DNA of 64,000 nucleotides from SIG440 sp045648175 (GCA_045648175.1 JAZRNN010000057.1:1-64000), one strand, 5' to 3'; numbered from the stretch's first letter, positions 51,018 to 61,362 are shown. Program-made: numbers and translations. Notes: generated by a model not told the origin, from the letters alone.

Positions 51018-52286
51018 ATGAACTGTATATTAAAAAATGCAATGGTTTATTTGAATAACGGATTTACAAAGAAGGATTTATTCATTGTTGACGGCACAGT
51101 CACCTTTGAAGTTAATCCTCTTTTTTTTGATTTTCAAACTATCCCCTTTGACGACAAATATATTTTCCCCGGTTTTACAGATGTTCACGTTCATCTAAGA
51201 GAGCCGGGTTTTTTGTATAAAGAAAATATCAAAACAGGTACACAGGCAGCGGCACACGGTGGTTACACAACTGTATGCTCTATGCCTAATTTGAAGCCTG
51301 TCCCCGACTCCCTTGAAAATCTTAACGTACAGCTTGAGGCAATAAAAAAATCTGCTGTGATTGATGTTATCCCGTTTGGAACGATAACAAAAGGAAGTCT
51401 TGGCAAAGAATTATCCGATATGGATTCTATGGCACCATATGTTGCAGGTTTTTCGGATGACGGCAAGGGTGTTCAAAATGACGATATAATGCGTCAGGCG
51501 ATGAAATTGGCAAAAGCTTTGGGCAAAATAATCTCAGCCCATTGTGAGGACAACTCCCTTCTTCACGGCGGATACATTCACGATGGCGAATATGCAAAGG
51601 AAAACGGGCACAAGGGCATCTGTTCGGAAAGTGAATGGGGTCAGATAAAACGTGACCTTGAACTCGTCCGTGAGACTGGCTGTGCCTACCATGTCTGTCA
51701 CATTTCCACCAAGGAAAGTGTTGAGCTTATCCGCAAGGCTAAAGCCGAAGGTCTTGATGTAACATGCGAAACCGCTCCGCACTATCTTGTTCTTTCAGAC
51801 AAAGATTTGCAGGAGGACGGCCGATTTAAAATGAATCCTCCCCTTCGCAGTGAGGATGACAGACTTGCTCTTATCGAAGGTATTAAAGATGGTACAATAG
51901 ATATGATTGCAACCGACCACGCGCCTCATTCCGCTGAGGAAAAGAGCAAGGGTTTAAAAGACAGCTTAATGGGTATTGTAGGTATAGAAACCGCCTTCCC
52001 TATACTTTATACAAACCTTGTAAAAACAAAAATAATCACTCTTGAAAAACTGATTGAGCTACTGCACGACAACCCCTGCAAGCGTTTTGGCATAAAATGC
52101 GGCCTTAAAGAAGGAAGTTTGGCAGACTTAACTGTTTTCGACCTTGATTGTTCTTATAAAATAGATACAAATGATTTTCTGTCAATGGGCAAGAGCACAC
52201 CTTTTGCGGGTAGCGAAGTATATGGAAAATGTCTTATGACCATCGCAGACGGCAACATAGCTTGGCAGGAAGCTGAAAAAATTTAG
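51018..52286 (+). CDS. pyrC: Dihydroorotase
   Basis: Zinc enzyme closing carbamoyl-aspartate to dihydroorotate, 422 residues (class I). The start MNCILKN is set by AAAGGAAA at the right distance. Metal ligands are in DVHVHLREPG near residue 57, HCEDNSLL near residue 175, HVCHIST near residue 228, and ATDHAPH near residue 300. First gene of the pyrimidine operon, 14 bp before carB. Confidence 0.95.
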   Translation: MNCILKNAMVYLNNGFTKKDLFIVDGTVTFEVNPLFFDFQTIPFDDKYIFPGFTDVHVHLREPGFLYKENIKTGTQAAAHGGYTTVCSMPNLKPVPDSLENLNVQLEAIKKSAVIDVIPFGTITKGSLGKELSDMDSMAPYVAGFSDDGKGVQNDDIMRQAMKLAKALGKIISAHCEDNSLLHGGYIHDGEYAKENGHKGICSESEWGQIKRDLELVRETGCAYHVCHISTKESVELIRKAKAEGLDVTCETAPHYLVLSDKDLQEDGRFKMNPPLRSEDDRLALIEGIKDGTIDMIATDHAPHSAEEKSKGLKDSLMGIVGIETAFPILYTNLVKTKIITLEKLIELLHDNPCKRFGIKCGLKEGSLADLTVFDLDCSYKIDTNDFLSMGKSTPFAGSEVYGKCLMTIADGNIAWQEAEKI

Positions 52287-52300
52287 GAGGAAAAGGAAAA

Positions 52301-55300
52301 ATGGCAAAAAGAACAGATCTCAAAAAAATTCTCATTATTGGTTCAGGTCCTATCGTAATAGGTCAGGCAGCTGAATTCGACTACGCAGGAACACAAGCGT
52401 GTCTTGCACTTAAAGAAGAAGGCTATGAAGTTATTCTTGCAAATTCAAACCCCGCAACAATTATGACAGATACAACCATTGCGGATAAGGTTTATATGGA
52501 GCCTCTAACTTTGGAATATATCGCAAAAATCATCCGTCACGAACGCCCTGACGCTATCGTCCCAGGCATCGGAGGTCAGACCGGTCTTAATCTTGCTATG
52601 CAGCTTGAGAAAAAAGGTGTTTTGAAAGAATGCGAGGTTGAACTCCTTGGTACAAAGAGCGAAAGTATAGAACGTGCCGAAGACCGTGAGCTTTTTAAGG
52701 AATTGTGTCAGTCAATCGGCGAACCGGTTATTCCCTCGGAAATAACTTATTCTCTTGACGAAGCAAAGGAAGCCGCAAAAAGAATAGGCTATCCGGTTGT
52801 TCTTCGTCCTGCCTTTACTCTTGGCGGCACAGGCGGCGGTTTTGCATACACCGAGGAAGAACTTATCGAGGTTGGAACAAATGCATTTAAGCTTTCCCCC
52901 GTTTCTCAGGTTCTTGTTGAAAAAAGTGTTAAGGGCTATAAAGAAATTGAGTTTGAAGTTATGCGCGACTCAAATGATAACGCAATTACAATCTGTGGTA
53001 TGGAAAATATTGACCCTGTTGGTATCCACACAGGTGACAGTATTGTTGTCGCTCCTATTCTTACTCTTAATGATCACGACCACAAGATGCTTAACGACAG
53101 TGCAATCAAAATTATTCGTGAACTTAAAATCGAAGGCGGCTGTAATGTTCAGTTTGCTCTGCACCCCACAACCTCGGAATATTATCTTATCGAGGTTAAT
53201 CCCAGAGTTTCACGTTCTTCTGCTCTTGCGTCAAAAGCAAGTGGCTATCCCATTGCAAGAGTAACTGCAAAAATTGCTGTTGGTATGTCACTTGATGAAA
53301 TTGCCATTGCAAACACAACAGCAGCATTCGAGCCAAGACTTGATTATATAGTTGCAAAGTTCCCACGCTTCCCCTTTGACAAATTCGCATCTGCCACCAA
53401 CAAGCTTGGTACACAGATGAAGGCAACAGGTGAGGTTATGGGTATCGGCTCGACTTTGGAGGAATGTTTCCTTAAATCAATCCGTTCACTTGAAATCGGT
53501 GTAAATCATATCTGGATGTCAAAATTCGAGAATATGTCTGTTGAAGATATGCTTGAATACATCAAGGAATTCCGTGACGACAACATCTATGCTGTTGCAC
53601 AGCTTATAAGAAAGGGTGTCAGCCTTGATACTCTTCACGAAATCACAATGATTACCCCTTACTTCCTTGAAACAATCAAGAAGATTGTAAACTTTGAAAC
53701 TGTCATCAAAAGCAATAAGGGCTGCATTGAAACCTTAAAGGAAGCTAAGAAAATCGGTTTCAGTGACCCATTTATTGCAAAGCTCTGGGATGTTCCCGAG
53801 ATTGACGTTTACAACCTTAGAAAAGACAATAACATATTCCCTGTATACAGAATGGTTGATACCTGCCATACAAACGCATATATCCCCTATTTCTATTCAA
53901 GCTATACAGGCGAAAATGATTCAATTATAACCGACAAGAAAAAACTTATGGTTTTAGGTGCAGGTCCTATCCGTATCGGTCAGGGTGTTGAATTTGACTA
54001 TTCAACCGTTCACGCTGTTACCACAATCAAAAAGTCAGGCTATGAAGCAATTATCATAAACAATAACCCCGAAACTGTTTCAACCGACTACACCACAGCG
54101 GACAAGCTCTATTTCGAGCCCCTTACTCCCGAGGATGTAATGAACATCATTCACTACGAAAATCCCGAGGGTGTTATCGCATCACTCGGTGGACAGACAG
54201 CTATCAATCTTGCACAGCCTCTTACAGACCGTGATGTTGCAATTATCGGTACAGACTGCGAGGCAATTGACCGTGCAGAAAATCGTGACGCATTTGAGAA
54301 AATCCTTAAAAAGCTTAATATTCCTCAGCCTAAGGGCAGAGCTGTTACAAAAATTGAAAACGGCGTTGCGGCAGCCAAAGAAATTGGCTATCCCGTTCTG
54401 GTACGTCCAAGCTTTGTTCTTGGCGGACGTGCAATGCAGATTGTGGGCAACGAAGAACAACTCCGTCATTACCTTAAAACAGCTGTTGAAATTGATGAGG
54501 ACAAGCCCGTTCTTGTTGATAAATACATCAGCGGTAAAGAAGTCGAAATTGATGCTATATGTGACGGAAAGAATGTATTTGTACCGGGCATTATGGAGCT
54601 TGTTGAACGTACGGGTATTCACAGTGGTGACTCAATCAGTGTATACCCCTCCTTCAGCATCTCCGACAAGGTAAAGGAAACAATTATCGACTATGCAAAA
54701 CAGCTTGGTCTTGGTATAGGAATTGTTGGTCTATATAACATCCAGTTCATCGTAGACAAAAACGAAGATGTATATATCATTGAAGTTAACCCCCGTTCTT
54801 CACGAACAGTTCCTTTCCTTTCCAAAGCGACAGGATACAGCCTTGCAGATATTGCAACAGAGGTAATTATGGGCAAGAGCCTTAAGGAACAAGGAATAAC
54901 TGAGGTTTACCCCAAGGAGAAAAATCGTTGGTATGTAAAGGTTCCGGTGTTCTCATTCAATAAAATCCGCGGACTTGACGCTTACCTCTCACCCGAAATG
55001 AAATCAACTGGTGAAGCAATCGGTTATGATGACAAGCTGAATCGTGCACTTTATAAGGCTCTTCAGGCATCGGGTATGATTGTTCAGAATTACGGAACAG
55101 TTCTTGCAACCATAGCAGATAAAGATAAAGCCGAAGCTCTTGAACTTATTCGCAGATTTTATAATCTTGGCTTTAACATTCAGGCAACACGGGGTACTGC
55201 AGAATTCCTTAAGAAGAACGGTATCCGCACTCATATGCTGAAGAAGATAAGCGAGGATAACGACGAAATTCCATCTGCAATCCGCCAGGGTCATATAGCC

Positions 55301-55477
55301 TATATCATTAACACAAGCGATGTTTCAGGCTCAGGCTCAACCATTAATGACGGCCACGAAATCCGTCTGTGTGCAACCGAAAATAACGTAAACATCTTCA
55401 CATCACTTGATACAGTTTCCGTATTGCTTGACGTTCTTGAAGAAAATACTCTTACAATATCAACAATTGATGCATAA
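52301..55477 (+). CDS. carB: Carbamoyl-phosphate synthase large subunit
   Basis: Makes carbamoyl phosphate for pyrimidines and arginine. The 1058 residues contain two homologous ATP-grasp halves (GSGPIVIGQAAEFDYAG at the start and GAGPIRIGQGVEFDYS near residue 555) and a C-terminal MGS-like allosteric domain, full length for the family. The small glutaminase subunit carA, which normally lies directly upstream, is not here; pyrC takes its place. CarA must be encoded elsewhere. Confidence 0.97.
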   Translation: MAKRTDLKKILIIGSGPIVIGQAAEFDYAGTQACLALKEEGYEVILANSNPATIMTDTTIADKVYMEPLTLEYIAKIIRHERPDAIVPGIGGQTGLNLAMQLEKKGVLKECEVELLGTKSESIERAEDRELFKELCQSIGEPVIPSEITYSLDEAKEAAKRIGYPVVLRPAFTLGGTGGGFAYTEEELIEVGTNAFKLSPVSQVLVEKSVKGYKEIEFEVMRDSNDNAITICGMENIDPVGIHTGDSIVVAPILTLNDHDHKMLNDSAIKIIRELKIEGGCNVQFALHPTTSEYYLIEVNPRVSRSSALASKASGYPIARVTAKIAVGMSLDEIAIANTTAAFEPRLDYIVAKFPRFPFDKFASATNKLGTQMKATGEVMGIGSTLEECFLKSIRSLEIGVNHIWMSKFENMSVEDMLEYIKEFRDDNIYAVAQLIRKGVSLDTLHEITMITPYFLETIKKIVNFETVIKSNKGCIETLKEAKKIGFSDPFIAKLWDVPEIDVYNLRKDNNIFPVYRMVDTCHTNAYIPYFYSSYTGENDSIITDKKKLMVLGAGPIRIGQGVEFDYSTVHAVTTIKKSGYEAIIINNNPETVSTDYTTADKLYFEPLTPEDVMNIIHYENPEGVIASLGGQTAINLAQPLTDRDVAIIGTDCEAIDRAENRDAFEKILKKLNIPQPKGRAVTKIENGVAAAKEIGYPVLVRPSFVLGGRAMQIVGNEEQLRHYLKTAVEIDEDKPVLVDKYISGKEVEIDAICDGKNVFVPGIMELVERTGIHSGDSISVYPSFSISDKVKETIIDYAKQLGLGIGIVGLYNIQFIVDKNEDVYIIEVNPRSSRTVPFLSKATGYSLADIATEVIMGKSLKEQGITEVYPKEKNRWYVKVPVFSFNKIRGLDAYLSPEMKSTGEAIGYDDKLNRALYKALQASGMIVQNYGTVLATIADKDKAEALELIRRFYNLGFNIQATRGTAEFLKKNGIRTHMLKKISEDNDEIPSAIRQGHIAYIINTSDVSGSGSTINDGHEIRLCATENNVNIFTSLDTVSVLLDVLEENTLTISTIDA

Positions 55478-55492
55478 GGAGAACTTTTTGCC

Positions 55493-56224
55493 GTGAAACA
55501 GGAAATTTTTACAATAGAACGTAATGAAAAAATTGCAAAAGATATTATGCTGATGATTCTGAGAGGAGATACAAGTGCTTTGACTGCTCCCGGTCAATTT
55601 GTAAACATACAGATTGACGGTCTCTATCTCAGAAGACCAATTTCAGTATGTGACTATTCAGATAATTCCCTTACACTTATTTATAAAATTGTAGGCGAAG
55701 GTACCGAAATTATGAGTAAATGTAAGCCCGGAGTAAAGCTTGACCTTTTGGTTGGCTTAGGCAACGGCTTTAATACAGAAAAAAGCGGAGATACTCCACT
55801 TCTTATCGGCGGTGGTGTTGGCGTTCCGCCAATGTATAACTTGTGTAAAGAATTAATAAAACAAGGTAAAAAGCCAACTGTAATTTTAGGCTTTAACAGT
55901 TGTGATGACGTATTCTTTGAGGAAGAATTCAAAGCTTTAGGAGCAAAAGTCTTTGTTACAACCGCCGACGGAAGCTATGGAATCAAAGGTTTTGTAACCG
56001 ATGCTATGAAGGAAATTGACTACTCCTATTTCTTCACGTGCGGTCCTCTTCCTATGTTCAAGGCAATCGAAGCAATTGCAACAGGTTCAGGTCAGTACAG
56101 TTTTGAAGAACGTATGGGTTGTGGTTTTGGTGCTTGTATGGGTTGCTCGTGCAAGACAAAATACGGAAACAAGCGCATCTGTAAGGATGGACCTGTTCTT
56201 GAAAGGGAGGAAATCATATGGTAA
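55493..56224 (+). CDS. pyrK: Dihydroorotate dehydrogenase B, electron-transfer subunit
   Basis: FAD/[2Fe-2S] subunit of 243 residues that links PyrD to NAD+. It has LRRPISVCDY and GGGVGVPPMYNL for FAD/NAD, and the C-terminal CGFGACMGCSC with VCKDG-like CKDGP for the cluster. It starts with GTG after AAGGAG. It overlaps pyrD by seven bases. PyrK plus PyrD makes the class 1B enzyme of Firmicutes. Confidence 0.95.
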   Translation: MKQEIFTIERNEKIAKDIMLMILRGDTSALTAPGQFVNIQIDGLYLRRPISVCDYSDNSLTLIYKIVGEGTEIMSKCKPGVKLDLLVGLGNGFNTEKSGDTPLLIGGGVGVPPMYNLCKELIKQGKKPTVILGFNSCDDVFFEEEFKALGAKVFVTTADGSYGIKGFVTDAMKEIDYSYFFTCGPLPMFKAIEAIATGSGQYSFEERMGCGFGACMGCSCKTKYGNKRICKDGPVLEREEIIW

Positions 56225-57129
56225 ACACAAAAGTGACGTTAAACGGAATTACCCTTGATAACCCTATAATTCCTGCCAGTGGAACATTTGGCTTTGGATA
56301 TGAATTTGCTGAAATTTATGACATAAACTGTCTTGGAACATTCTCCTTTAAAGGAACAACCAAAGACCCACGTTTTGGCAACCCGACCCCAAGAATTGCT
56401 GAATGCAGAATGGGTATGATAAATTCAGTAGGTCTGCAAAATCCCGGTGTTGATGCCGTTATCGAAAACGAGCTTCCCAAGCTTAAAAAAGTCTTCTCAA
56501 AGCCTGTTATGGCAAATATCAGTGGTTTTTCTGTTGATGACTATGTATACACCTGTGAAAAACTCAGCAACGAAGAACAAATCGGTTGGTTTGAGGTTAA
56601 TGTTTCCTGTCCCAATGTTCACGGCGGCGGTATGAGCTTTGGCACATCTCCCGAGGCTGCTGCAGAGGTCACAAAAGCCGTTAAAGCTGTGTCAAAAAAA
56701 CCTGTTATTATAAAACTGTCACCCAACGTGACAGATATCGTATCAATAGCAAAGGCTTGTGAAGAAGCCGGAGCTGACGGTATCAGCCTTATAAACACAC
56801 TTCTTGGTATGAGAATTGACCTTAAAACAAAAAAATGCGTTATTGCCAACAAAATGGGTGGTTTTTCAGGTCCCGCCATTTTCCCTGTTGCTGTCCGTAT
56901 GGTATATCAGGTATTTGAGGCTATTAATATCCCCATTATAGGTATGGGAGGTGTCTCTTCTGCTGAGGATGTAATCGAAATGATGCTTGCAGGTGCAACA
57001 GCCGTTCAGGTTGGTGCCGCAAACTTGGTTAATCCCTTCGCCTGCAAGGAAATTATAGAAAATCTCCCGTCAGTTATGAAAAAATACGGGATTACAGATT
57101 TAAATGATATTATAGGAGGTGCCCACTAA
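56218..57129 (+). CDS. pyrD: Dihydroorotate dehydrogenase, catalytic subunit (class 1B)
   Basis: FMN TIM-barrel enzyme of 303 residues that oxidises dihydroorotate to orotate. PASGTFGFG lies near residue 19, the active-site VNVSCPNVHGGG near residue 125 has the catalytic Cys of class 1B, and a C-terminal GMGGVSSAED strand binds FMN phosphate. It is translationally coupled on both sides. Confidence 0.96.
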   Translation: MVNTKVTLNGITLDNPIIPASGTFGFGYEFAEIYDINCLGTFSFKGTTKDPRFGNPTPRIAECRMGMINSVGLQNPGVDAVIENELPKLKKVFSKPVMANISGFSVDDYVYTCEKLSNEEQIGWFEVNVSCPNVHGGGMSFGTSPEAAAEVTKAVKAVSKKPVIIKLSPNVTDIVSIAKACEEAGADGISLINTLLGMRIDLKTKKCVIANKMGGFSGPAIFPVAVRMVYQVFEAINIPIIGMGGVSSAEDVIEMMLAGATAVQVGAANLVNPFACKEIIENLPSVMKKYGITDLNDIIGGAH

Positions 57130-57827
57130 TGGGAAAAGACGTTATTGTTGCCTGCGACTTTGCAGGAAAGAAAGAAGTTTTTGATTTTTTAGATAAGTTT
57201 TCGGATGTAAAACCATTTGTTAAAATCGGTATGGAGCTGTTCTATGCTGAAGGTCCAGAAATTGTACGTGAAATAAAAAATCGCGGTCACAAGATATTCC
57301 TTGACCTTAAGCTCCATGACATTCCTAATACAGTAAAAAAATCTATGTCTGTCCTCAGCCGCCTCGATGTTGATATGACAAATCTTCACGCATCAGGTAC
57401 TGTTGCAATGATGGAAGCCGCAATCGAAGGTCTTACCCGCCCCGACGGCACACGTCCTATTCTTATCGCAGTTACTCAGCTAACATCAACAAGTGAAGAA
57501 AAAATGAAGGAAGACCTTCTTATCAACGAGCCTATCGACAAGGTTGTTATGCACTACGCAAGCAATGCTAAAAAAGCTGGTCTTGATGGCGTTGTATGCT
57601 CTCCCTTAGAGGCAAAAAAGGTTCATAACACCTGTGGCAAGGATTTTGTGACAGTTACTCCCGGTGTACGTTTTGCCGACGGCGACAAGGGCGACCAGGT
57701 TCGCGTTATGACTCCGGCTGACGCAAAAGCTATCGGCTCTGACTACATAGTTGTGGGCAGACCCATTACCGCAGCAGATGACCCCGTTGCAGCATACAAA
57801 AGATGCGTTGATGAATTTGTAGGATAA
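57129..57827 (+). CDS. pyrF: Orotidine 5'-phosphate decarboxylase
   Basis: Last step to UMP. The 232 residues carry the type 1 catalytic motif FLDLKLHDIPNT near residue 58 (Asp, Lys and Asp in the charge relay) and a phosphate-binding VVGRPI near residue 205. TAATG overlap with pyrD; 25 bp to pyrE. Confidence 0.96.
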   Translation: MGKDVIVACDFAGKKEVFDFLDKFSDVKPFVKIGMELFYAEGPEIVREIKNRGHKIFLDLKLHDIPNTVKKSMSVLSRLDVDMTNLHASGTVAMMEAAIEGLTRPDGTRPILIAVTQLTSTSEEKMKEDLLINEPIDKVVMHYASNAKKAGLDGVVCSPLEAKKVHNTCGKDFVTVTPGVRFADGDKGDQVRVMTPADAKAIGSDYIVVGRPITAADDPVAAYKRCVDEFVG

Positions 57828-57852
57828 ATTTTTTTATAAGGAGATAAATACA

Positions 57853-58485
57853 ATGAAGGAAATTATTGCAAAAGATTTATTAAAGATTAAAGCGGTGTTC
57901 TTCCGCCCCGAAGAACCCTTTACCTGGGCTAGCGGAATTAAAAGCCCCGTATACTGTGACAACCGTTTAACTCTCAGCGACATTGATGTTCGCAACGACG
58001 TTGAAAACGGGCTCGCAACACTTATCAAAGAAAACTACCCAGAAGCAGATGTTCTTATGGGTACATCAACTGCAGGTATTGCCCATGCCGCAATTACCGC
58101 ACACCTCCTCGGCCTTCCTATGGGTTATGTCCGTAGCGGTGCAAAGGACCACGGCAGACAGAATCAGATTGAAGGTCGACTCGAAAAAGGTCAAAAGGTT
58201 GTTGTTATCGAAGACCTTATCTCAACTGGCGGCAGCGTTATTGAAGTTGTAAACATTCTTCGTGAAGCAGGGGCTGAAGTTCTTGGTATCGTTTCAATCT
58301 TCACATACGGTATGAAAAAGGGTCTTGACAGACTTGCAGAAGCTAATGTAAAGAATATCAGCCTTACTAACTTTGACGTTATTGCTGAAGTTGCAGCAAA
58401 AGAAGGTTATATCAAGCCCGAAGATATTCAAAGACTTATTTCCTTCCGCAACAATCCCTCAGACGAAAGCTGGATAAATGCATAA
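57853..58485 (+). CDS. pyrE: Orotate phosphoribosyltransferase
   Basis: Joins orotate and PRPP to OMP, 210 residues. The PRPP loop VVVIEDLISTGGS lies near residue 115, the orotate-site SGIKSPVYCDNR near residue 28, and the conserved RSGAKDHG near residue 94. AAGGAGATAAATACA precedes the ATG. Confidence 0.95.
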   Translation: MKEIIAKDLLKIKAVFFRPEEPFTWASGIKSPVYCDNRLTLSDIDVRNDVENGLATLIKENYPEADVLMGTSTAGIAHAAITAHLLGLPMGYVRSGAKDHGRQNQIEGRLEKGQKVVVIEDLISTGGSVIEVVNILREAGAEVLGIVSIFTYGMKKGLDRLAEANVKNISLTNFDVIAEVAAKEGYIKPEDIQRLISFRNNPSDESWINA

Positions 58486-58515
58486 TCTTAAAATATTTTT
58501 AAAGGACTGACTTTT

Positions 58516-59427
58516 ATGAGAAGTATTATTGATATAAAAGACCTTTCCAAAGAAGAGGTTAATCAACTTGTTGCAGTTGCTGAGGATATTATCGCAAATC
58601 CCGATAAATATGCTCACAAGTGTGACAGAAAAAAACTTGCTACACTGTTCTTTGAGCCCTCAACTAGAACCCGTCTCAGCTTTGAAGCTGCTATGTATGA
58701 GCTTGGCGGTCATGTTCTATCAATGGCGGATGCTGGCTCAAGTTCAGCCTCAAAAGGCGAAAGCATTGCCGATACTGCTAAAGTTATCTCTTGTTACGCA
58801 GATATTATAGCAATGCGTCATCATAAAGAGGGTGCTCCTTTAGTTGCCGCAATGAACGCATCAATCCCGGTAATCAATGCCGGTGACGGCGGACACAATC
58901 ATCCTACACAAACCCTTGCCGACCTTCTTACAATACACAAAGAAAAAGGGCGTTTTGACAATCTTGTTATTGGCTTTTGCGGTGACCTTAAATTTGGTAG
59001 AACGGTACATTCTTTAATTTCGGCAATGACCAGATATACAGGAATAAAGTTTATTCTTATATCGCCTGAAGAGCTGAATCTACCTGACTATGCAAAAAAA
59101 GTCATCGAAGAATCAGGTTGCGAATATGTGCAGACAAGCAACCTCTCTGAATATATATCCGAGCTTGATATACTTTATATGACCCGCGTACAAAAAGAAA
59201 GATTTTTCAACGAAGAAGATTATCTCCGTCTTAAAGACAGTTATATTCTCACTCCTGAAAAGATTACCGATGCAAAATCAGATCTTTGTATTATGCATCC
59301 TCTGCCCCGTGTAAATGAAATCAGTGTTAAGGTTGATGAAGACCCCAGAGCTTGCTATTTTAAGCAAGTGCTCAACGGCAAATATATGAGAATGGCTTTA
59401 ATACTTAAGCTATTGGAGGTAGAATAA
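58516..59427 (+). CDS. pyrB: Aspartate carbamoyltransferase, catalytic chain
   Basis: Condenses carbamoyl phosphate and aspartate, 303 residues. FFEPSTRTRLSFE near residue 51 binds carbamoyl phosphate, and MHPLPRVNEI near residue 259 binds aspartate. TAATG overlap with pyrI downstream means catalytic and regulatory chains are made together, giving an E. coli-type dodecamer. Confidence 0.96.
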   Translation: MRSIIDIKDLSKEEVNQLVAVAEDIIANPDKYAHKCDRKKLATLFFEPSTRTRLSFEAAMYELGGHVLSMADAGSSSASKGESIADTAKVISCYADIIAMRHHKEGAPLVAAMNASIPVINAGDGGHNHPTQTLADLLTIHKEKGRFDNLVIGFCGDLKFGRTVHSLISAMTRYTGIKFILISPEELNLPDYAKKVIEESGCEYVQTSNLSEYISELDILYMTRVQKERFFNEEDYLRLKDSYILTPEKITDAKSDLCIMHPLPRVNEISVKVDEDPRACYFKQVLNGKYMRMALILKLLEVE

Positions 59428-59843
59428 TGAATATTGATTCAATTAAAAACGGATATGTAATTGACCATATTGAGGCAGGCAAGGGCATGGAGATATATAA
59501 CCTTCTCCACCTTGATACGCTTGATTGTTCGATAGCTATTATAAAAAATGCAAGTAGCTCTAAAATGGGCAAAAAAGACATTATTAAAATTGACTCACTT
59601 ATTGAACTTGATATGGACATCCTTGGGTATGTAGCCCCTGATGCAACCGTTGATGTTATACAAGGAGAAAAACTTGTAGAAAAGAAGAAAATGACTCTCC
59701 CTGAAAAGCTGACAAATGTTATCTTCTGCAAAAACCCCCGTTGTATCACCACAACCGAGCAGGAATTACCCAACATATTCCATCTTACCGATACTTCAAC
59801 AAAAGAATACCGCTGTGCTTACTGCGAAACACAAGGGGAATAA
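59427..59843 (+). CDS. pyrI: Aspartate carbamoyltransferase, regulatory chain
   Basis: Nucleotide-sensing chain of 138 residues. The N-terminal allosteric domain includes YVIDHIEAGKG near residue 10. The C-terminal zinc site has four Cys: two in FCKNPRC near residue 102 and two in CAYC at the end. This gives CTP/ATP control of PyrB, consistent with the absence of a leader attenuator. It is the last gene before the split terminator. Confidence 0.95.
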   Translation: MNIDSIKNGYVIDHIEAGKGMEIYNLLHLDTLDCSIAIIKNASSSKMGKKDIIKIDSLIELDMDILGYVAPDATVDVIQGEKLVEKKKMTLPEKLTNVIFCKNPRCITTTEQELPNIFHLTDTSTKEYRCAYCETQGE

Positions 59844-59941
59844 ATTTAATATTGTATACAAAAAAGAGCTGCTTAAATAATGTGACCCCAAAAAGTTAGA
59901 CTTTTTATAGCGTAGTAGTTTTAATGACTGCTACGCTATTT

Positions 59942-60823
59942 TTATGCAGCCAAGGCGTTGAGTCGATACTGTACCGGACTCATCCCACCAAGTTTCTCTT
60001 TAATTCTTTTCTTATTGTAATATTTTATATATTTTTCAATAGCTTCCTTAAGCTCATCAAAACTGTAATATGTAGTTCCGTAATACATTTCTTGCTTTAA
60101 TATTCCAAAGAAATTTTCCATCATAGAGTTATCATAGCAGTTCCCTTTGCGAGACATGCTTTGAAAAACTCTGTTTTCCTTTAAAGTATGGTAATAGGCA
60201 TTTATTTGATATGCCCAACCTCTATCCGAATGGAATGTTCTTTTGTATGGACAATCTGATGTTATTTCTATCGCTTTCTTTTGAGCAGATAATATCCCGA
60301 TGGCTGATGGTGTCTGCGTTATACTGTAACTTAAAATTTCGCCATTAAACATATCAAGGAACGGATCTAAATACAATTTCTTAATCACCATTCTGCCTTT
60401 GTTGTCTATCTCGTAATACTTAAATTCAGTAGTATCAGTAGTTATCTTTTGGTGTGGTACAGATGTATTAAAGCGACGATTAATTCTGTTAGGTGCTATT
60501 TTACCAACATTACCCTTGTATGAATTATATCTGCGACTTTTACGAGTAAACGACATAACTTGCAAATCTAACTTCTGCATAATTCTTTGAACTTTCTTTT
60601 TGTTCAGAAAAATCTTTCTGTTTCGTAGTTCTCTATATACCCGTCTGTAACCATAATCCTTGTTTTCTGTGTGGATTTTGGTAATTTCATCCTCTAAATA
60701 TTTATCAGGATTTTCTCGGTCAAACCGTTTTTGCCAATACATATATGTTGCTTTCGGAAAACCAACTACTGCGAGAATGTCTTTTAATTTGAACTGTCCT
60801 CGGAGACTGTGGACGATTCTCAC
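59942..60823 (-). CDS. IS3-family transposase OrfB (DDE domain)
   Basis: Integrase-like catalytic protein of 293 residues. An HTH_21-type N-terminal region has YGYRRVYRELR near residue 57. The DDE triad is visible as Asp in TTDTTEF near residue 130, Asp in HSDRGWAY near residue 200 and Glu in NSMMENFFGILKQE near residue 235. It is made by -1 frameshifting from orfA at an A6 run (CTGAAAAAACAG), or from its own start; the frames overlap by four bases. Confidence 0.95.
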   Translation of the reverse strand: MRIVHSLRGQFKLKDILAVVGFPKATYMYWQKRFDRENPDKYLEDEITKIHTENKDYGYRRVYRELRNRKIFLNKKKVQRIMQKLDLQVMSFTRKSRRYNSYKGNVGKIAPNRINRRFNTSVPHQKITTDTTEFKYYEIDNKGRMVIKKLYLDPFLDMFNGEILSYSITQTPSAIGILSAQKKAIEITSDCPYKRTFHSDRGWAYQINAYYHTLKENRVFQSMSRKGNCYDNSMMENFFGILKQEMYYGTTYYSFDELKEAIEKYIKYYNKKRIKEKLGGMSPVQYRLNALAA

Positions 60824-61362
60824 TGTTTTTTCAGAAGAGCTTCCTCCTCTAAACGCAGTCTCCTCAATTCTTTTAAATATGCATTCTCTATTCTAAGTTT
60901 AAGTAGTTCATCTTCAAGTTCTTTGACGTGTTCAGCACTTGTATCCACAGGTGTTTCTTCGTTATGTTTAGAAGGCTTTTTAAATTCTCTTATATCCAAT
61001 GTTTTCTTACGACCTTTCTTTTTAGGTCTCAAAGCATCAGGACCAGCAATTCTAAAATCATTAACCCATTTTACAATTAAAGACGGATTTTTTATACCCT
61101 GTGACAAAGCCAATTCCTGATATGAGACTTCACTTGATAGATACAATTCTACCATAGAAAGCTTAAATTGAAAAGTGTAATTATTATTTTGCCTAGAACG
61201 CATTAATCCTTCCTTGCCAAACTCTTTGTATGAATGCACCCATTCTTCGACTCGCCGCTTTGCAGGTATACAATATTTAGTTGCCAAATATTTATACCCT
61301 CCCTCTCCGTTTAGGTATGCCTGCACAACTTCCATTTTAAATTCAAAACTATATTTCGCCAT
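60820..61362 (-). CDS. IS3-family transposase OrfA (HTH domain)
   Basis: DNA-binding protein of 180 residues with two helix-turn-helix regions (MAKYSFEFKMEVVQAYLNG and FQFKLSMVELYLSSEVSYQE) and a C-terminal leucine-zipper-like coiled coil (KELEDELLKLRIENAYLKEL). GGAGG ten bases upstream sets the ATG of MAKYSF. The A6 run near its end is the frameshift site into orfB. Confidence 0.93.
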   Translation of the reverse strand: MAKYSFEFKMEVVQAYLNGEGGYKYLATKYCIPAKRRVEEWVHSYKEFGKEGLMRSRQNNNYTFQFKLSMVELYLSSEVSYQELALSQGIKNPSLIVKWVNDFRIAGPDALRPKKKGRKKTLDIREFKKPSKHNEETPVDTSAEHVKELEDELLKLRIENAYLKELRRLRLEEEALLKKQ

